The translations under genes and the position numbers were made by a program. From Lateolabrax maculatus (lineage: Eukaryota > Chordata > Actinopteri > Acropomatiformes > Lateolabracidae): a stretch of DNA of 64,000 nucleotides. The stretch is taken from NCBI GenBank assembly GCA_031216445.1, contig CM062214.1:14189001-14253000 (forward strand). Reading direction: 5' to 3'. The notes under the pieces were generated by a model, which made no database searches, was not told the DNA's origin, and saw only the letters and a program-made list of their open reading frames with translations. Shown piece by piece: positions 36,688-50,100 of this stretch (the first letter of the stretch is position 1; the number at the start of each line of letters is the position of its first letter).

Positions 36688-39600
36688 AGACACACACACA
36701 CACACAGACTTGTGCGAGTTAAAAAATCAGAGGAGCTAGTTTCTCACGGCATGTCTGGCTAACAGCTTCCAGCTGTTGCCTGGTTGGGAGAGCTGCTATG
36801 GGAACACACTGAGTACAAAGAGTAGCATGGGATTCATTAGTAAACGGACACAGAAGGAGAATAAAAGAAAGCAGGATGACGAGGTTGAGTGTCCTCACAG
36901 AAAGACCACTTTTCTATGTGGTAATGTATCACAACTACTGTTTGTGTGTGTGTGTTTGTAGTCTGTGTAGCCAGTGTTTCACGGTATGAGTGTACATGTT
37001 AAATTGTTCAAACAATCCATTTGTTCAGATGTCTGCATCTCCTGCCGGTACACTTGACTGGTTCCATGTTGCATACACAACACAAAGAAAGATTGTTCAG
37101 TGGGTTGTGAGTTAGCAGCCAACCATGTGGCATGCAGAAAAAAAAAAAAAAAAAACCCCGGCCTGGATGCATTTGTGCAGCTGTTTAATCTTGTGCTCTG
37201 CTGTTGGGTGATGAGTAATAACTTTTATCTTTGGAGCGTATCTTCTGTTTGAATCCATAGGAAATCCTCCCTCTCCTTCTCTTGGAGGCCAGAGTGTAAG
37301 AGGGAAGTGACTGAGGCCTGGATGTGATGACAAAAGAGTGAGTGTGTCCAGAGGAGCGGACGTGGGGACTACATGAGGGGATTCCCTTTGATAAGTCTGA
37401 CTGATGCGCTGACCTCTCAGCAAGAGTGGCCAGGAAGGATTTGATGTGAGCCACCTGGGAGTGAGTGAATGACTAAACAACTTCATGTTTTTGATTTTAA
37501 AGAATGGAAGAGGGAAAAAAAACCAAACAGACAAAGGCATAATCTTGAGAACATTCATCAATAATTTATTTTTCTTACTCTGAAGAACCACCACGGCTTC
37601 TCATCTTGAAAATGCATCATCAATTTCCAACAACACAGTTTTGAAAAATGTAAAGTTACTATACAAATTTTTAATAGAAAAAAGAATAAATTAACTGTGG
37701 AATTTAGTTTTTTTTTTTTTTTTTTATCAATTCCACATTCTTTCTACAACACCTTTAATGTATTGTTACAGTTGAACAGAACTGATGAAATCAAGTTACA
37801 TGCTCTATTGTCTGGTAGGGGAAGTGTTCTACGATTAAACTGTCTGTTAAAATAAGCTTCATTTTGCACATCTGGTATTGAATCTATTGATAACAATGAA
37901 GAAATGTCTAGATCCTACGTGATAAAGCAGTAACTGGTCATTTTGTAGCACCTGAAAGGGTTGTTACAATGTCAGAACTAAAAAAAAAACAATACTGGTT
38001 CATATAAAATGGAACATTGTTAAAACAATGAATGTGAATGTTAAAAACCCCACAAAACCTTACAACGCCCCTCCACACATACAGGAAAAGTCTGATAAAA
38101 GAGTTAGTTCATTTCTCTTGGAGTATTACAAAAACCTCACACATGTCTATGGAGCACAGAAAATATGGTATGTTTGGAGCTACAGAAGGAGGGGATGTCA
38201 CACTTCTTCACATCGGGCTCAGAGGTCAGAGATTACCACAAGGTCAAAATGGGACTTTCTGGGGGCGAGGACACACTATGGAGCAAAACGTGCTAATGTT
38301 AGAGTACAGACGTCAGATGCTGAATGTCTTTGGAGTGATGATTTGTCAGTGGATCTGCAGGGCATGCACGGGATCGTGTCTTTAGCATACTAACGGGCCA
38401 AACATGTACTCTAATAGGTGACTTGAATACACTAGAGTAAGTAACTCCTATGAGACGGTAACCAGGGAGTTCTGGTTCCAATCCCAGGCAAAGACTGACC
38501 ACATCTGACCAGGCATGGGTAGACAACACCTGGAGAACCAACCATGCAGGGAATGGGCTAAACCTTCTTACTTAAATAGTCTAGAAAGTGGTAGATTACA
38601 ACAGCTGATGTCAGTGCATACAGGAAACACAACACTATGACAGGGTGAGACACGTTCCGTTCCTCCCATGACATACAGCATGTTACACCATTTATCCAGA
38701 CATAAAGGTGCTGTGACTGTAAGAACAACTTCCCTCCAACAGTGAGACGTAGACTGTCATAATTTTAGTAAAATTAACATCTGATTAATTCATTTTGTGC
38801 ATCAATGAAACAATAATTGGCAACGTAAACTCTGGTTAGGGGAAGATGAGGGAAAAGGATTCAGGGACGGCTAAAACAGAGTGCAGAGTTCTACTTCCTT
38901 CGAACAAAACCAGATGTGCTTTTCTAACTCCGTTCTGAATATCTGATTGTTGATTGAGATGTGTGAGAAAATATTTTTTCTTCATTTGAAAGGGTTAAAG
39001 AATTGTTTGTTTCAGTTCTGGCTATGGCTTCTCTTTTGCCCTGACAGTAGGGTATTATTATGGTGAACCTGAAATTCATCGATGTCCATATACTAATAAA
39101 AAGAGCATTATCATGTAACACCTTTGTTTGTGGTTCTAGATTTTCCAGTTTCCTCTTATGCACTTTTGAAAATGAGAAACCACAAATTGTAGGTCCGGCC
39201 CTCATAGACACTATTGTGCTTTTCAAAGTACACTTGAACAATTCCACCGGATGCCAAATCATAGAGAAGTCTGTTCAGTGTTTTCTGGTCACTCTGCCTT
39301 GCTGCTATTTTATACATAACTATATACTGTGGGGATTTACTGTTGAGATTTAAAGGGGTTTACAGCTTGAAGGAGTGGCTGTCTCAGTGCTGAATTACAG
39401 TACAAATGTAAAGCACCAACATGTTTGGCACTGATAAACGTGCACTCATGCGTGCCCATATTATGAGGTGTTGTGACTGTCAGTGTGGGTGTGTGTGTGT
39501 GTTCTAGCCGGCATTGAGCTCAGACTGTCTGTGTTCAGTCAGGATGCTCCTGCTATGCTGAAGAGATGGACCGAAAGATGAGAAACCACGGTGCTACAAA

Positions 39601-41044
39601 AGGGACCGACAGATACTCACCGTGGTGAGAACCGGTATAGAGCCAAGACCAAAGGAGAAGAAGAGACACAAGCGATTAAAAAGATGACTCACTGTAGAGA
39701 TTTATCACTGAACAGCCTCAATATCAAACACAAGTAATGTCAACAGCCACTTTCCGGGGTGAAAATGAAAAATTTGAAAAGGTCGAATCAGAATGTCTTG
39801 TTTCTATCAAAATTACAGCCAAAATAAAATGTTACAGTAATTGTGACTTGATGCGGCCATGTTAACACCCACTAATGACCTTTCACCCCCCTCCACGCTC
39901 TGGCTGGCTTAGTATTGATCACAATGCACAATGTGGCCAAACAAACTGCTGTGGACAGAGAATGACCAAACACATTAAATAAACATGAATGATGAAGTCA
40001 CTGAAAAAGGCATAGATTAATGCCAAACCCAATAATCACAACTCTCCCTATGATGCACTAATAATCCTTTACTCCAAGCATCACAAGGCTGAGAACATGG
40101 CAAAATGCCTGCTTCAATTCACTCTGTAGATTCAAACCAGTTCATTTACTTGTACAATGTTTGTTATTGCTGTAGTCCTCATCAATGTCCCAGATAGAGT
40201 CCCATAAACCATCCTGATATTGTCACTGTGAATTCATTCACATACAGTTGCCGTTTCTGCAGGGGCCCCAGCCCAGGGACCCTGGTGGGACCAGTCAATC
40301 CAGTAGTTGTCTTTGGTTGTGGGTTAAACTGAGAGGAGTTGAATTTGTCATCTAAATGTTTGTTAATCCAGATTTTTTGAAAAGTTGGTGTCATCTTTTC
40401 TTTTTATAAATATGCAGGGACAAATAAACAAAAACAAAATTAATTGGAATAATGAAATCCAACACAGTTCATTGGGGCCTGGAAATGGGTTTTAAACTGG
40501 TGGCTCAAATCCAGCAGGTATCCTCTGATTGGGTGGCAGTGCACTGGAGTTAGTAAGGTCGAGGGACCAAAGATGAGATATGAAACAGATCCTGGTGTGG
40601 CCGATGTTGGTTCTGTTGAGTTTGAGTTGTATTTTTGATATTTTTCTGTGCTCTCTCTTCCCATCGCTCCTTCCCCCTTGCCCCGCTGCTTGTGTGCTGA
40701 GGGTGAGTGAAGAACAGGCTCTGTGGTGCCGTAGGGCAACAGTTCAACAGCTGGGGTGGCACTTCTCAGTCTGTCCTGTGAAATCAGCCCTTATCAGAGC
40801 CCAGCGAGTGTGTCCCTGTCCAGCTGAGCTGCGATAGAGGGGCATAATAAAGAGATGGTGAGATGGATGGAGTGCAGGATTTAGGGAGGAGGGAGGCTCA
40901 TGTCCAGTCCGCCAGTCCGTCCAGGGCAGGGTTTTTGTAGGGCTTTAAGGATGAGGTTGTTGGTTGTCGATGGGTAGTGGTGAGGGACAGTGGAGAGGCA
41001 GTAGGAGAGGGCAATGGGACTTTTCTGGGCCCTGTAGGAAGGTC
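35602..41044. other. Intergenic DNA and FRMD4A 3' UTR
   Basis: The two genes converge here. The FRMD4A 3' UTR probably runs from 41044 leftwards. A minus-strand AATAAA at 37565-37570 is one candidate end. There is a long (CA)n tract at 36641-36706 and A/T homopolymers at 37137-37155 and 37710-37726. The plus-strand open frames near 38028-38393 overlap in two frames and lack domain content, so they are not called. Confidence 0.5.
36641..36706. repeat. (CA)n microsatellite
   Basis: This is an almost pure CA tract of about 66 bases, with a GAGAGA interruption near 36684-36690. Confidence 0.93.
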
Positions 41045-41147
41045 TCAGACCAGGGTTCCAGGTTTGGCCTTGTCGTGTCCGTACCACTGCACATCTGCCA
41101 GCTCTGAACACAGGGGGCTGCTGAGAAAACAGCTGTCACTGAAAGAC
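41045..41147 (-). CDS. frmd4a: FRMD4A alternative last exon B (C-terminus ending KPGTLV)
   Basis: A consensus acceptor (CTTCCTCTGCAG) precedes a 103-base frame that continues in phase from exon 42387-42285. It encodes FSDSCFLSSPLCSELADVQW and then a short tail ending KPGTLV-stop. The sequence looks conserved and non-random, and resembles the FRMD4-family C-terminus from memory. The final TLV fits a class I PDZ-binding motif. Use would require skipping the exon at 41774-41705. Confidence 0.75.
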
Positions 41148-44100
41148 CTGCAGAGGAAGACACAGACCAGGATAAGACTGAAAGATGAAAGCTTTTTATT
41201 TCAAAGGGTAAATTATCCTTCTAAATACTATCACCTACATGGTTTCAAGTATTTATCTGCTCATCTGATTGTTTTTGTTTAAGAATGTTCCCTGTTACAA
41301 TACATACAGCAGATGGTTAAGTATTTCTTAGTAAACCCTGTAAGGAATTAGCCAGTGTCAGTGTCAGACCACAGAGCAGAGCACATGCAGAGATCAGACA
41401 CATACAGCCAGAGAAAGAGTACACGACACAGATACCGCCACCGTCAAAGAGCAAGGAAAATTGAGCACATTCCCCATTGTCAGCCCCCCACAGATGTAAG
41501 TGACTAGTAAACATGTTGCATGAGTGCATAATACTTTTAGAATTGTGCACAGACAGATTTCTATGAAAAAAAGTCTGATTATAAGTAATTTTGGCACTGC
41601 TGCTGCATTATATTTTTTTTCTCTCTGTTATGCTGCTGCTGTGTTTTCCCAACAGTGCACTGTAGGTTTAGACCACTGGGAGGCCGAGACCACAGACAGT
41701 ACCTCTATGCATCAGAGCTGGGCTGAGGGGGAGACTGACAGACGTCTTCAGTAGGAGAGCTGTCTGCTGTGCCTCTAAACCAGGAGAGAGGACACACACA
41801 CAAGGAAAGGAGGGTTAGTACAGACAGAAAGTGAGACGAGAAAGAAATGACAAATATTAGGTAGAATTTTCCATGACGAAAAGGTAATTAGGAGGGTGTG
41901 AGAGATGACAGGGAAAACAGTAAAGAAACAAGGAACAAAGATGCAGTGAGTGAAGCATTAATAAATAGAATGAAAAGTCCAGAGGAGTGATATAATTGGA
42001 GCATGAAAAAGGTTTAAAACCCCAAATAACTCAAATCATTCTGTAGGATTAGTTGAACAGTGAAAAACAATATCAGCTGACACAGATACAATAGACAGTC
42101 AAAGCTTGTGAGGATGTTAGAGTGAGGTTTGGATAAAGATTGAAAGCAAGAAGCTGAGTAGCCAAGATGTAGTTTGTCCTAAATTAATGTAAATTCTTAT
42201 CTGCCGTTCAAACATCTCGTCGCCCCGGTCTGCTGCTGAGTGAGTGAGTGTGTGTGTGTGTGTGTGTGTTGGCGTGTCTCTTACCCGCTCTGCCAGTTGA
42301 GGATGTGCTGTGGGCTGCAGGGGGGTGTGGGTGTGGCTGCGTGTTCGCTGGAGGGCGTCATACTCCTCTGGCTGTGAGGGGATGCAGCTACGGAGAAAAA
42401 ACTGACAGTTAGTCATGCTAAATGAGATACAACACACAAAACGTGAGCTACAGAGACACAAGGAAAACAAATAAATATATACAGAGACACGTGAGTACAC
42501 GGACACAGACGAACACACATAATAGAGGCTGCAGTGAGGTGAGGGGCAAAGGAATTTCAAGCATGCCTCCCATGAGGGGTTAGGGGGGGTTGGCCTCAAT
42601 GCCACAAAGGCCATTTTGTGAGGGGTCATGTGACTCAAAGGTCACAGCAGAGTGACTAACACATGCCTCGTTGGCGCAGTAGGCAGCGCGTCAGTCTCAT
42701 AATCTGAAGGTCGTGAGTTCGAGCCTCACACGGGGCAGTAGCTTTTCTAATTAATTGTAAGATATCTGTATAAACTTAATGTTTGTTAACCTAACTAAAC
42801 AGGGACTGTCTTTATCCATATCAGAGAGGCATTAATGTGAACAAATGAAGTAGACCCACCTGGTGAGCCCTTGGCGAGCGTCCCTACTCTACTCCCACGA
42901 CCATGTCCCAGGGTGCCTTGCTGTGACCCTGTCTCAGAGGACGTAGACCCCGAATGTGAGTGACTCCTCTCCTTCAGGCTCCCTGAGGACCTCTGGTACC
43001 AGCACCGCAGCTCCTCGGACACTGCTGCCCTCCCCCCTCCGCCGCCTCCGCCACCCTCTCGCCCCAATGATGGAGTCCGTACAATCTGAGAACGCGATGG
43101 CGTGAGTCGGCCGCTCCCCTCTCCTCCGTCCTCTCCCCCCCAGGCCTCCTTGTACAGCCCCCCGGCTGTGTAGGAGCTGGAGGTCTTGAACTGGGCCTTC
43201 ACGCTGTAGTGGCCCTCCTGATCGCTCTCCAGGCTGCGCACCACCACGGGGTTGGGGCTGCCCTCCACGTAGAGCGGGTACTCCTTGATGCGGTACTGGG
43301 AGGAGGGCTGGCTCTGGCTGTGTAGGTAGACTCCATGGTGTCCCCCCCCAACCCCACCTCCACCTGAGCCTCCGCCAGAGCCGTTCTTAGCTGCCAGGTT
43401 TGGCATTGAGCCAGAGTTAGAGGAACCCAGGTGACCTGCAGACCTGGAGAGAGAACAAAGGACAACACATACATTAATCTCACTACAGAATTGTTAATTT
43501 CTTTAAATACAGTACATTATGCCAAAAAAGGAGTTGTGTAAAGAAAGTCTATTTCCCTGCATTTCACCAGCCCTTACCTGTGCCTTTGCCTCTGCCTCTG
43601 CCTGGCTTTGGAGGGTGAGTCCTCTCCCAGAGTAGAGTAGTTGGGGTTGCTGCCGGGGGGCCCACCAGAGGGGTAGTAATGCTCTGAGCTGCTTTGGCTG
43701 GTGCAGGATGAGCAGTCGTCCAGTGGGTCAGAGCCATTGGAGCTACGTCCTGGGCCCAGGAAGAAGTCAGGGCTGCCCAGTGTGCCCAAGGTGTGCGGGT
43801 GTGCGTCGGGGTCGGACGCCAACAGTTTGCCCTGGGACTCAAGGCTTGAGCTGCGGTTCCTAAAGTGCTGAGCGAGACTGTGCAGACGTGTGGGACTGAT
43901 ATCCACTGACCTGTAAGATACAGAATCACAAAAGAAAGTTGAATATAGGTGCTGAGCTGGAACACATATCCAGAATTAATGGAATAGTGAATTTAATAAT
44001 ATAGGACCAGGTGTTTCTTTTCTTACAAGAAAAACTCACTCTCACTCAATGGAAAAGTAGCAATAAAGACAAGAGTGAGAAAGCTACAGGAAAGGAAGCC

Positions 44101-47100
44101 CTGTAGCCCCATTTAAGTTTTATAGACTTGTCATTACTAGGCATGTTTTTCATAGTTACATACAATATGTTATGTTTACCAGATGGATATAGGTCTTGAA
44201 TAACCATGAAACAATTGAAAGTATAAAGAATTACCTAGTGGAATGTACGTAGTGAGGGGTCCTGGTCCTCAGGTCCGGGGTCGACGGCATGCTGGACTGA
44301 GAATTCCAGTGAGGGAGGCTCCTGATGGGACTGCTCTGCAGAGAGTTTGTACCCCCTGCTTCTGCATTGCCAGAGCTTGGGAACCGCCTGTGACTTGACA
44401 AAGTGGGCAAGGAAAATGCATAGTAATTAGCATAACTTATACTAAATGTTGTTACATATATACTCCTTTCGCACATTTCAGAGACATGCTGTCACTGGCT
44501 GTGACACAAGTCTGAAATTGTAGTTCCACACACATTACCGCTAATTTTGATTGGATTAGTTACATTTGAGATGACTAAACCATATCTTAAATGCACTTGA
44601 GGTTGTTCAACACTTCATCAAAATAATTCTGGGCAGTCTTAAACATATTTGTTAATATACAGTAGCTATATTCTAAAGGGCTAGTTAAGCTAAACTCCCT
44701 CATACCTGGAGTGAGAAGAGCGTTTCTTGACTTTTTCGTAGGGCTCATCCAGTGACGATTCACTCCACATCTTGGGTTTGATGGGTGATTTATCGTAGTC
44801 AGAGCGCGTGTAGTGCAGGTGTCGCAGGCCGTCCAGGGACTGCGGTGGAGGGGGTCGACTGTGAGATGGTGGTCGAGGAGGGAGGCCCTTGTGAGGCGAT
44901 GCTACTGGAGAGAAGGTGGGGGTACCTGTAACTTGAGGATCATCTGAAATAGAGCAATTTGATTTAGTTAGAGCAATTAAGATGAAATTATTATCATGAG
45001 ACACAAAAGCACACATATCAGTGAGGTATTGCTATAATCTTAATGAGAAATATGAAGGATAAAGACTCACCATCATCCAAGACCAGTGCATCAGACAGTG
45101 AACTGTCTTCAGAACCAATATTGGCCTCTATAGGACAGAGAAACAAAGACAAGATATTAGAGATTGTACAATTAAAAAACCTACAGCAACTACAACTACA
45201 GCTAACAGAAATAAAGAGATATGAAAAGAATTTGAGTTTCCTGTAGTGAATAAGAATATACTGGTACCCTCTATGATAAGCGATGCCCTCTGCGTAGGCT
45301 TCTTTCCAGAGCGGACCCGGTACTCATTGATAGAGTTCTCAATTTCCTGGAGCTTCTTCAGTGCGTTCAGATAAGAAGTCTTCCTCTGTTTCTTCAGCTT
45401 CTTACTGCTCACGTGAGGATCGCTGGCAAGACGCCTGGCTGCCTCTGTAATCTGGGATTGAATGGCAAACTCACGCTCCAAACGCTCCAGTTCCTCTTCC
45501 TGGGATAAGCACACACACAGACATGAGGGCATGAGTAACACAAGCACAAAGATACTAGATTCGCTCACAGCTCTAGCAACAGAAATCTACTCACAGTCCA
45601 AAAACAACAAGGCTTAGTTTGCAGACACGTATTCAAACCGTAACTCTCCCATGCAACGTATTTGGTTAGACACACACACAAAGCCTTGCCAGAGAAAACA
45701 CACTGCGGAAATCATTTATCTGTGCTGCAGCCCTGCATTTTCTCACCACTGGATATTCTCTATTGAGAAACTCTGTCCCCCAATAATAACACCTCTCCAT
45801 CAATCCATCCACTCCTCCTCTACACGTCTCCTGAGGTTTGTGGAACAGAGACTATTAGGTGAACCAAGTAAAACACACTCTGTCATGCTGCAAATATATT
45901 GCATATTGCATATACACATACATTTTATATATAAAATGTGCATCTACATTCAGCAATATATGATGCAGTACGCTGTTGAATAGTATATGGTATGGTAGAA
46001 ACTCGTGAATGTCATTATAGACTACGAAATAAACTCATACCAATCCTGTGACACACACTGTGTATAGCAAGCATGTGATGTGTGCACTCATATATGTGAG
46101 AACACACATGATTTCACTTGTGCCTGCAGAGACGAGTGATGATGTATTCACTTGGGTCAACATCTTACTGGGCTACCTCAGTTCTGAGGAATCCTTCTCT
46201 CTAACAATCCCTTCACACTACTGCCAGAGCGGCTACTGTTTCTGTGTGAGTATGAGTTTAAGGTGCTCAGTGTAAATTAAGAAACGTCTTTCTGCTTGCA
46301 AGGCAGTTTTGTGATATTGTGTCCCTGGATTCTTTTCAAAGCATACAACCTCAGCGACATACACCCACTCACACACATGCCTGCACACATACAGGCGTGC
46401 ACACAATCCTACTATCACCACTTCCTGTGGTGAGAATGCTGCCAGACTATTTTTAGAAGTTCTGCTCCTCTGGAAAATCTACCCGTGGCACAAAAAGACA
46501 GCAAGGCAAAGATGCAATACAACTACTTTTACAAGATCCAAGACGTCTCAGACTGTCGCTTTTTCGTGTTCTCTGCTTCCTTTGCTTACTTAACAGATGA
46601 GTAGGGATCAGTTAATCATTACGTCAATCATCATCTTAACCATTATGTGAGTATTAAGTATTTGGTTTTAAATCATAAACAATCCTTAATCTGCACTGTA
46701 TAACTTGAAGATCTCGTAAAAACCAGTTTTGATCCATAATGCCCCTACTCTGTTCATAAATAGATGATTAACTTTACAGCTGAGCTAAGAGGATGTTAAC
46801 ATTAACTAATTAGCACTGCATTCAGTATATTCCAATTATTACTGCATGGTGCCTGACAAAGGTACTTGTGGTATTACAAACACTGCCACCACTAGATGAC
46901 CGTCTGTTTTTTTTTGGCCTGTGTGGGGAGCGGGGAAATTGGAGAGTGTGATAAAGTGCTGCTGAGGAGAATAGGGAGTTGGAGCTTCACCTCTCCCTTA
47001 GGAAGAATTTTCTGCTCGTCCAGTTTAAAGGCGGTACCAATCTTCCGTCTCACTGTGGGCGGCTCCTCTCCTGGATCTAAAGGATATTCCTTAGGAAGCT

Positions 47101-50100
47101 TTCCGGTTAACTCCTAGGAAAGACAAAAAGGGGACAAGGAAATAAATCAAGTTAGAAACAAAGAGCTAAAAAGTATTCTGGTTTTCAAAATATTTCTACA
47201 TCTGTCTGTTTTCTCATACCGCTTCTCTGATGCAGATGCTCTTGAGTTCCTCTAGTCTCTGTCGTAGTGTTTCCTCCAGAGCTTCCTGCCTGGCCCTCAG
47301 TGCTGCCAGCATGTCCTTTTTAGCTGTCTGGGAGCTGTCCGATTCCTGAGAGCCTGCATGGTACAGACAACACATAACATGAGGGCAGGAGTCAGGAGCA
47401 CACGTGGGTGTGTGTGTTTGGAGTTGTGGGGACTTCTTTAGACCCAGATTGCAGAGAGGAGGTAGAAATTGTTTGTGCACCTGCTAGCCTGGCAGGATGT
47501 TTACAGGGAAGTGAATGGAACGTTTCGATAAGGAAACTGAGATTCAGTTGTGTGTTTGTGTGAGTATTTCAAGGAAGGGACAGTTAAGGACAAAGTCTGT
47601 GACGCACAATCTCCAAGGCCCTGAGATGGTAACAGTCTTGTTTGCAACATGCCTTGTTGAAAACAACACATACACTTCCCCCACACACATTCTGTTCCCT
47701 AAGTGACCTTATGTTTCTATCTAAGTGACCACTGCTCAAACAGAAAGAAACATTTAATACATCTCTATTGTTACAAGATATAGTATATTTAAGTTCAATG
47801 TTTCCACACCTATTGTTCTGCAGGTACACAGACCCTATCCAACTGTCCTTACAGCTAAAATACATTCAGTGATGTTGAACAGCCATATTTCTGTAGTGCC
47901 TCATTTGCAGCCACAAAGGGTTTCAAATTGATCAAACAAACTTTAGATCTGTGGACAGCCACAGTCAGACAGAGAAGTATTAGCTGTGGCGGAGAGGGGA
48001 GGTACATGGATGTGACCTCACAGTTTTCATGACATGTTTATGCTGCTTGTCAGAGATAGCCTGGCATTGCGCTCAATTCATTTTCGATTTCCACGGGGCG
48101 TTATCAATGGGCGGAGACAACCAATCAGAGCAACAAAACGCCGTCCTGTCGGATGGTACGTCCTGTTAGAATTTTCGGCAAACATATATTTCTTATCAAC
48201 ATAAAGTTTAAGTGCAATTGTTTGTTCTTCTTTTTGAGAAAATCTACTGTCCAGTCCGTTTAATACTGCCGCTGTAGCCGGCCGGGGAACGTTCCGCAGC
48301 CATCTTGGACATTTACAAAGATACCCGAACAGCTCTCGCCCGACACAACGGCGCTTCCAGTACCAAGGAAATCAGTTTGAATGGGAGAGGGGCCAGACGT
48401 ATCTGCCAGAGCAAATAAAACATGAGCTTGCAGATTCGTCTGGTTCCCATGTCAGAGATGGCCTTCAGTCAGCAGTGGATCATGAAATCAACAAACTGAC
48501 ACAAGACCAAGGAGACAAGTGACAAGACACAGATAGATATGACAAAGACAGAGCTATGGTGAGATCAAAATGAGGAGAGCATGCTAGACATTACTACTGA
48601 AAGACCATAATGTTCTTTCCTCAAAACAGTAATGGATTCAGTACGGTGTGCTCTACTTTAAAGCTATGTACAGACACACATGCTTACCTCTTCAAACACG
48701 AATGATTCTGGTTAGGCCTAGTGCGTGTCATTTTAGAAGTGAACAATGCAGCTGCAGCTAACCAGGTGACAGTACTTGTGCTTCTAATTAATGCTCTTGC
48801 TTATCGAGCATGCAACACACATGGCTGTCTGAGTTTTAAAGGGCATTTGGTTAATGTACAAATCTTCCTGTCACAATCATTACTTGTTCAACACAGATAA
48901 GCATTGTTTTAAAGGCCACGGCAAAGTTGTTCACTAACCCGCTGCCCTTTATATTCCTTTACCCACTAAATTTAGAGGGGGCAGGGGCCTCTGGAGGATG
49001 AGTCTGTGTGACATGGAGGGTGGGAGTGGTGTTATATACATACAGAAAGACACTGGGTGGGGTGTGTGTACAGTATGTGTGTGGGAACATTCAGCACAGA
49101 ATCAATGGCCTCTTTCCCAGAAGCAGCTGTTTCTGTCCCTCCAGTCGTCAACGAGACTCCCACTCACCACAGACAAACACACACAAATATCAAACAAATA
49201 GTTTTGTCTCCCTGTTTATAAGAGTTTCCCTCCTTCATAGTCTCCTTCTCTCTCAAATAATAATAATATACTATATATATATAATAATGATGATAATGAT
49301 ACACACTGAGCATGTACTGACCTGAGGAAAGCAGACTGCCACTGCTGCCACTTATAATTTTGCCCTTGCTGCCCATGTTGGCCAGTTTGGAAGTCTTCAG
49401 AGTTCCGGTTTCCGTAAGATCTATAGCGATCTCACTCAAACTCCGCGCTGCATGGATCTTAGACTGGACAGACAACAACAGAGAGGGTCTGTCAAAGCAC
49501 ATCATTTGCTGTACGTCTTCTACATTTCTAATAATGTGTGTTGTCTGTGTTGTGAGTGTGTATCCTGGTGGGCCTGACTGACCTTGCTCTGCTTGCGGTC
49601 CAGGTAGAACTGATGTTGGCTGATGGCCATGGCCCAGATGGACTTGATGAGGGCAGGACAGGCGTACCACGTATGCACAGCGATGCCACTGTGACCAAAC
49701 GTCCTTCTTGTCACCGACGCCCTACAGTAGGAGCGGACACAAGGCCTCCTTATATACACTGAATACAAATGATGGCTATACATTTACACAGGGAAAACAC
49801 TCCTACCCCTCCACCACCACCATTATCACGACTAATCCAATTACTACTGCTGCTCTTAGGAGGGAGAAAAATATTAGAGGCTTGAGAGAGCAAACCTGAA
49901 AGACATTTTTTGCAAAGCCACACACGTTGTACCCCACTGTTTACTCATCTTTATTTAAACACACATCTGTAGCTGAGCAACAGACCAGCTCACCCTAATG
50001 ACAGCTTCCTTTAAAGAAAACACCACTGCTCTCTGTTTCACCCTGTCCGTCTCTCTTTCTCCCATTCCCTCCTTCCCTCTGTCTGTAGAATAACACTCCA

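Noticed and set aside
38028..38393. Plus-strand open frames of 121 and 115 residues overlapping in two frames
   Set aside because: They fall in the probable FRMD4A 3' UTR on the opposite strand, show no domain-like pattern and no splice partners, and two overlapping open frames suggest low stop density by chance.
39560..39665. Possible minus-strand exon with a GTGAGTAT donor
   Set aside because: The donor looks good, but no acceptor-linked frame continues from FRMD4A and no conserved protein segment is visible.
42117..42638. 173-residue minus-strand frame over the FRMD4A exon at 42387-42285
   Set aside because: It runs through introns in a frame different from that required by the FRMD4A exon chain and includes a GT repeat.
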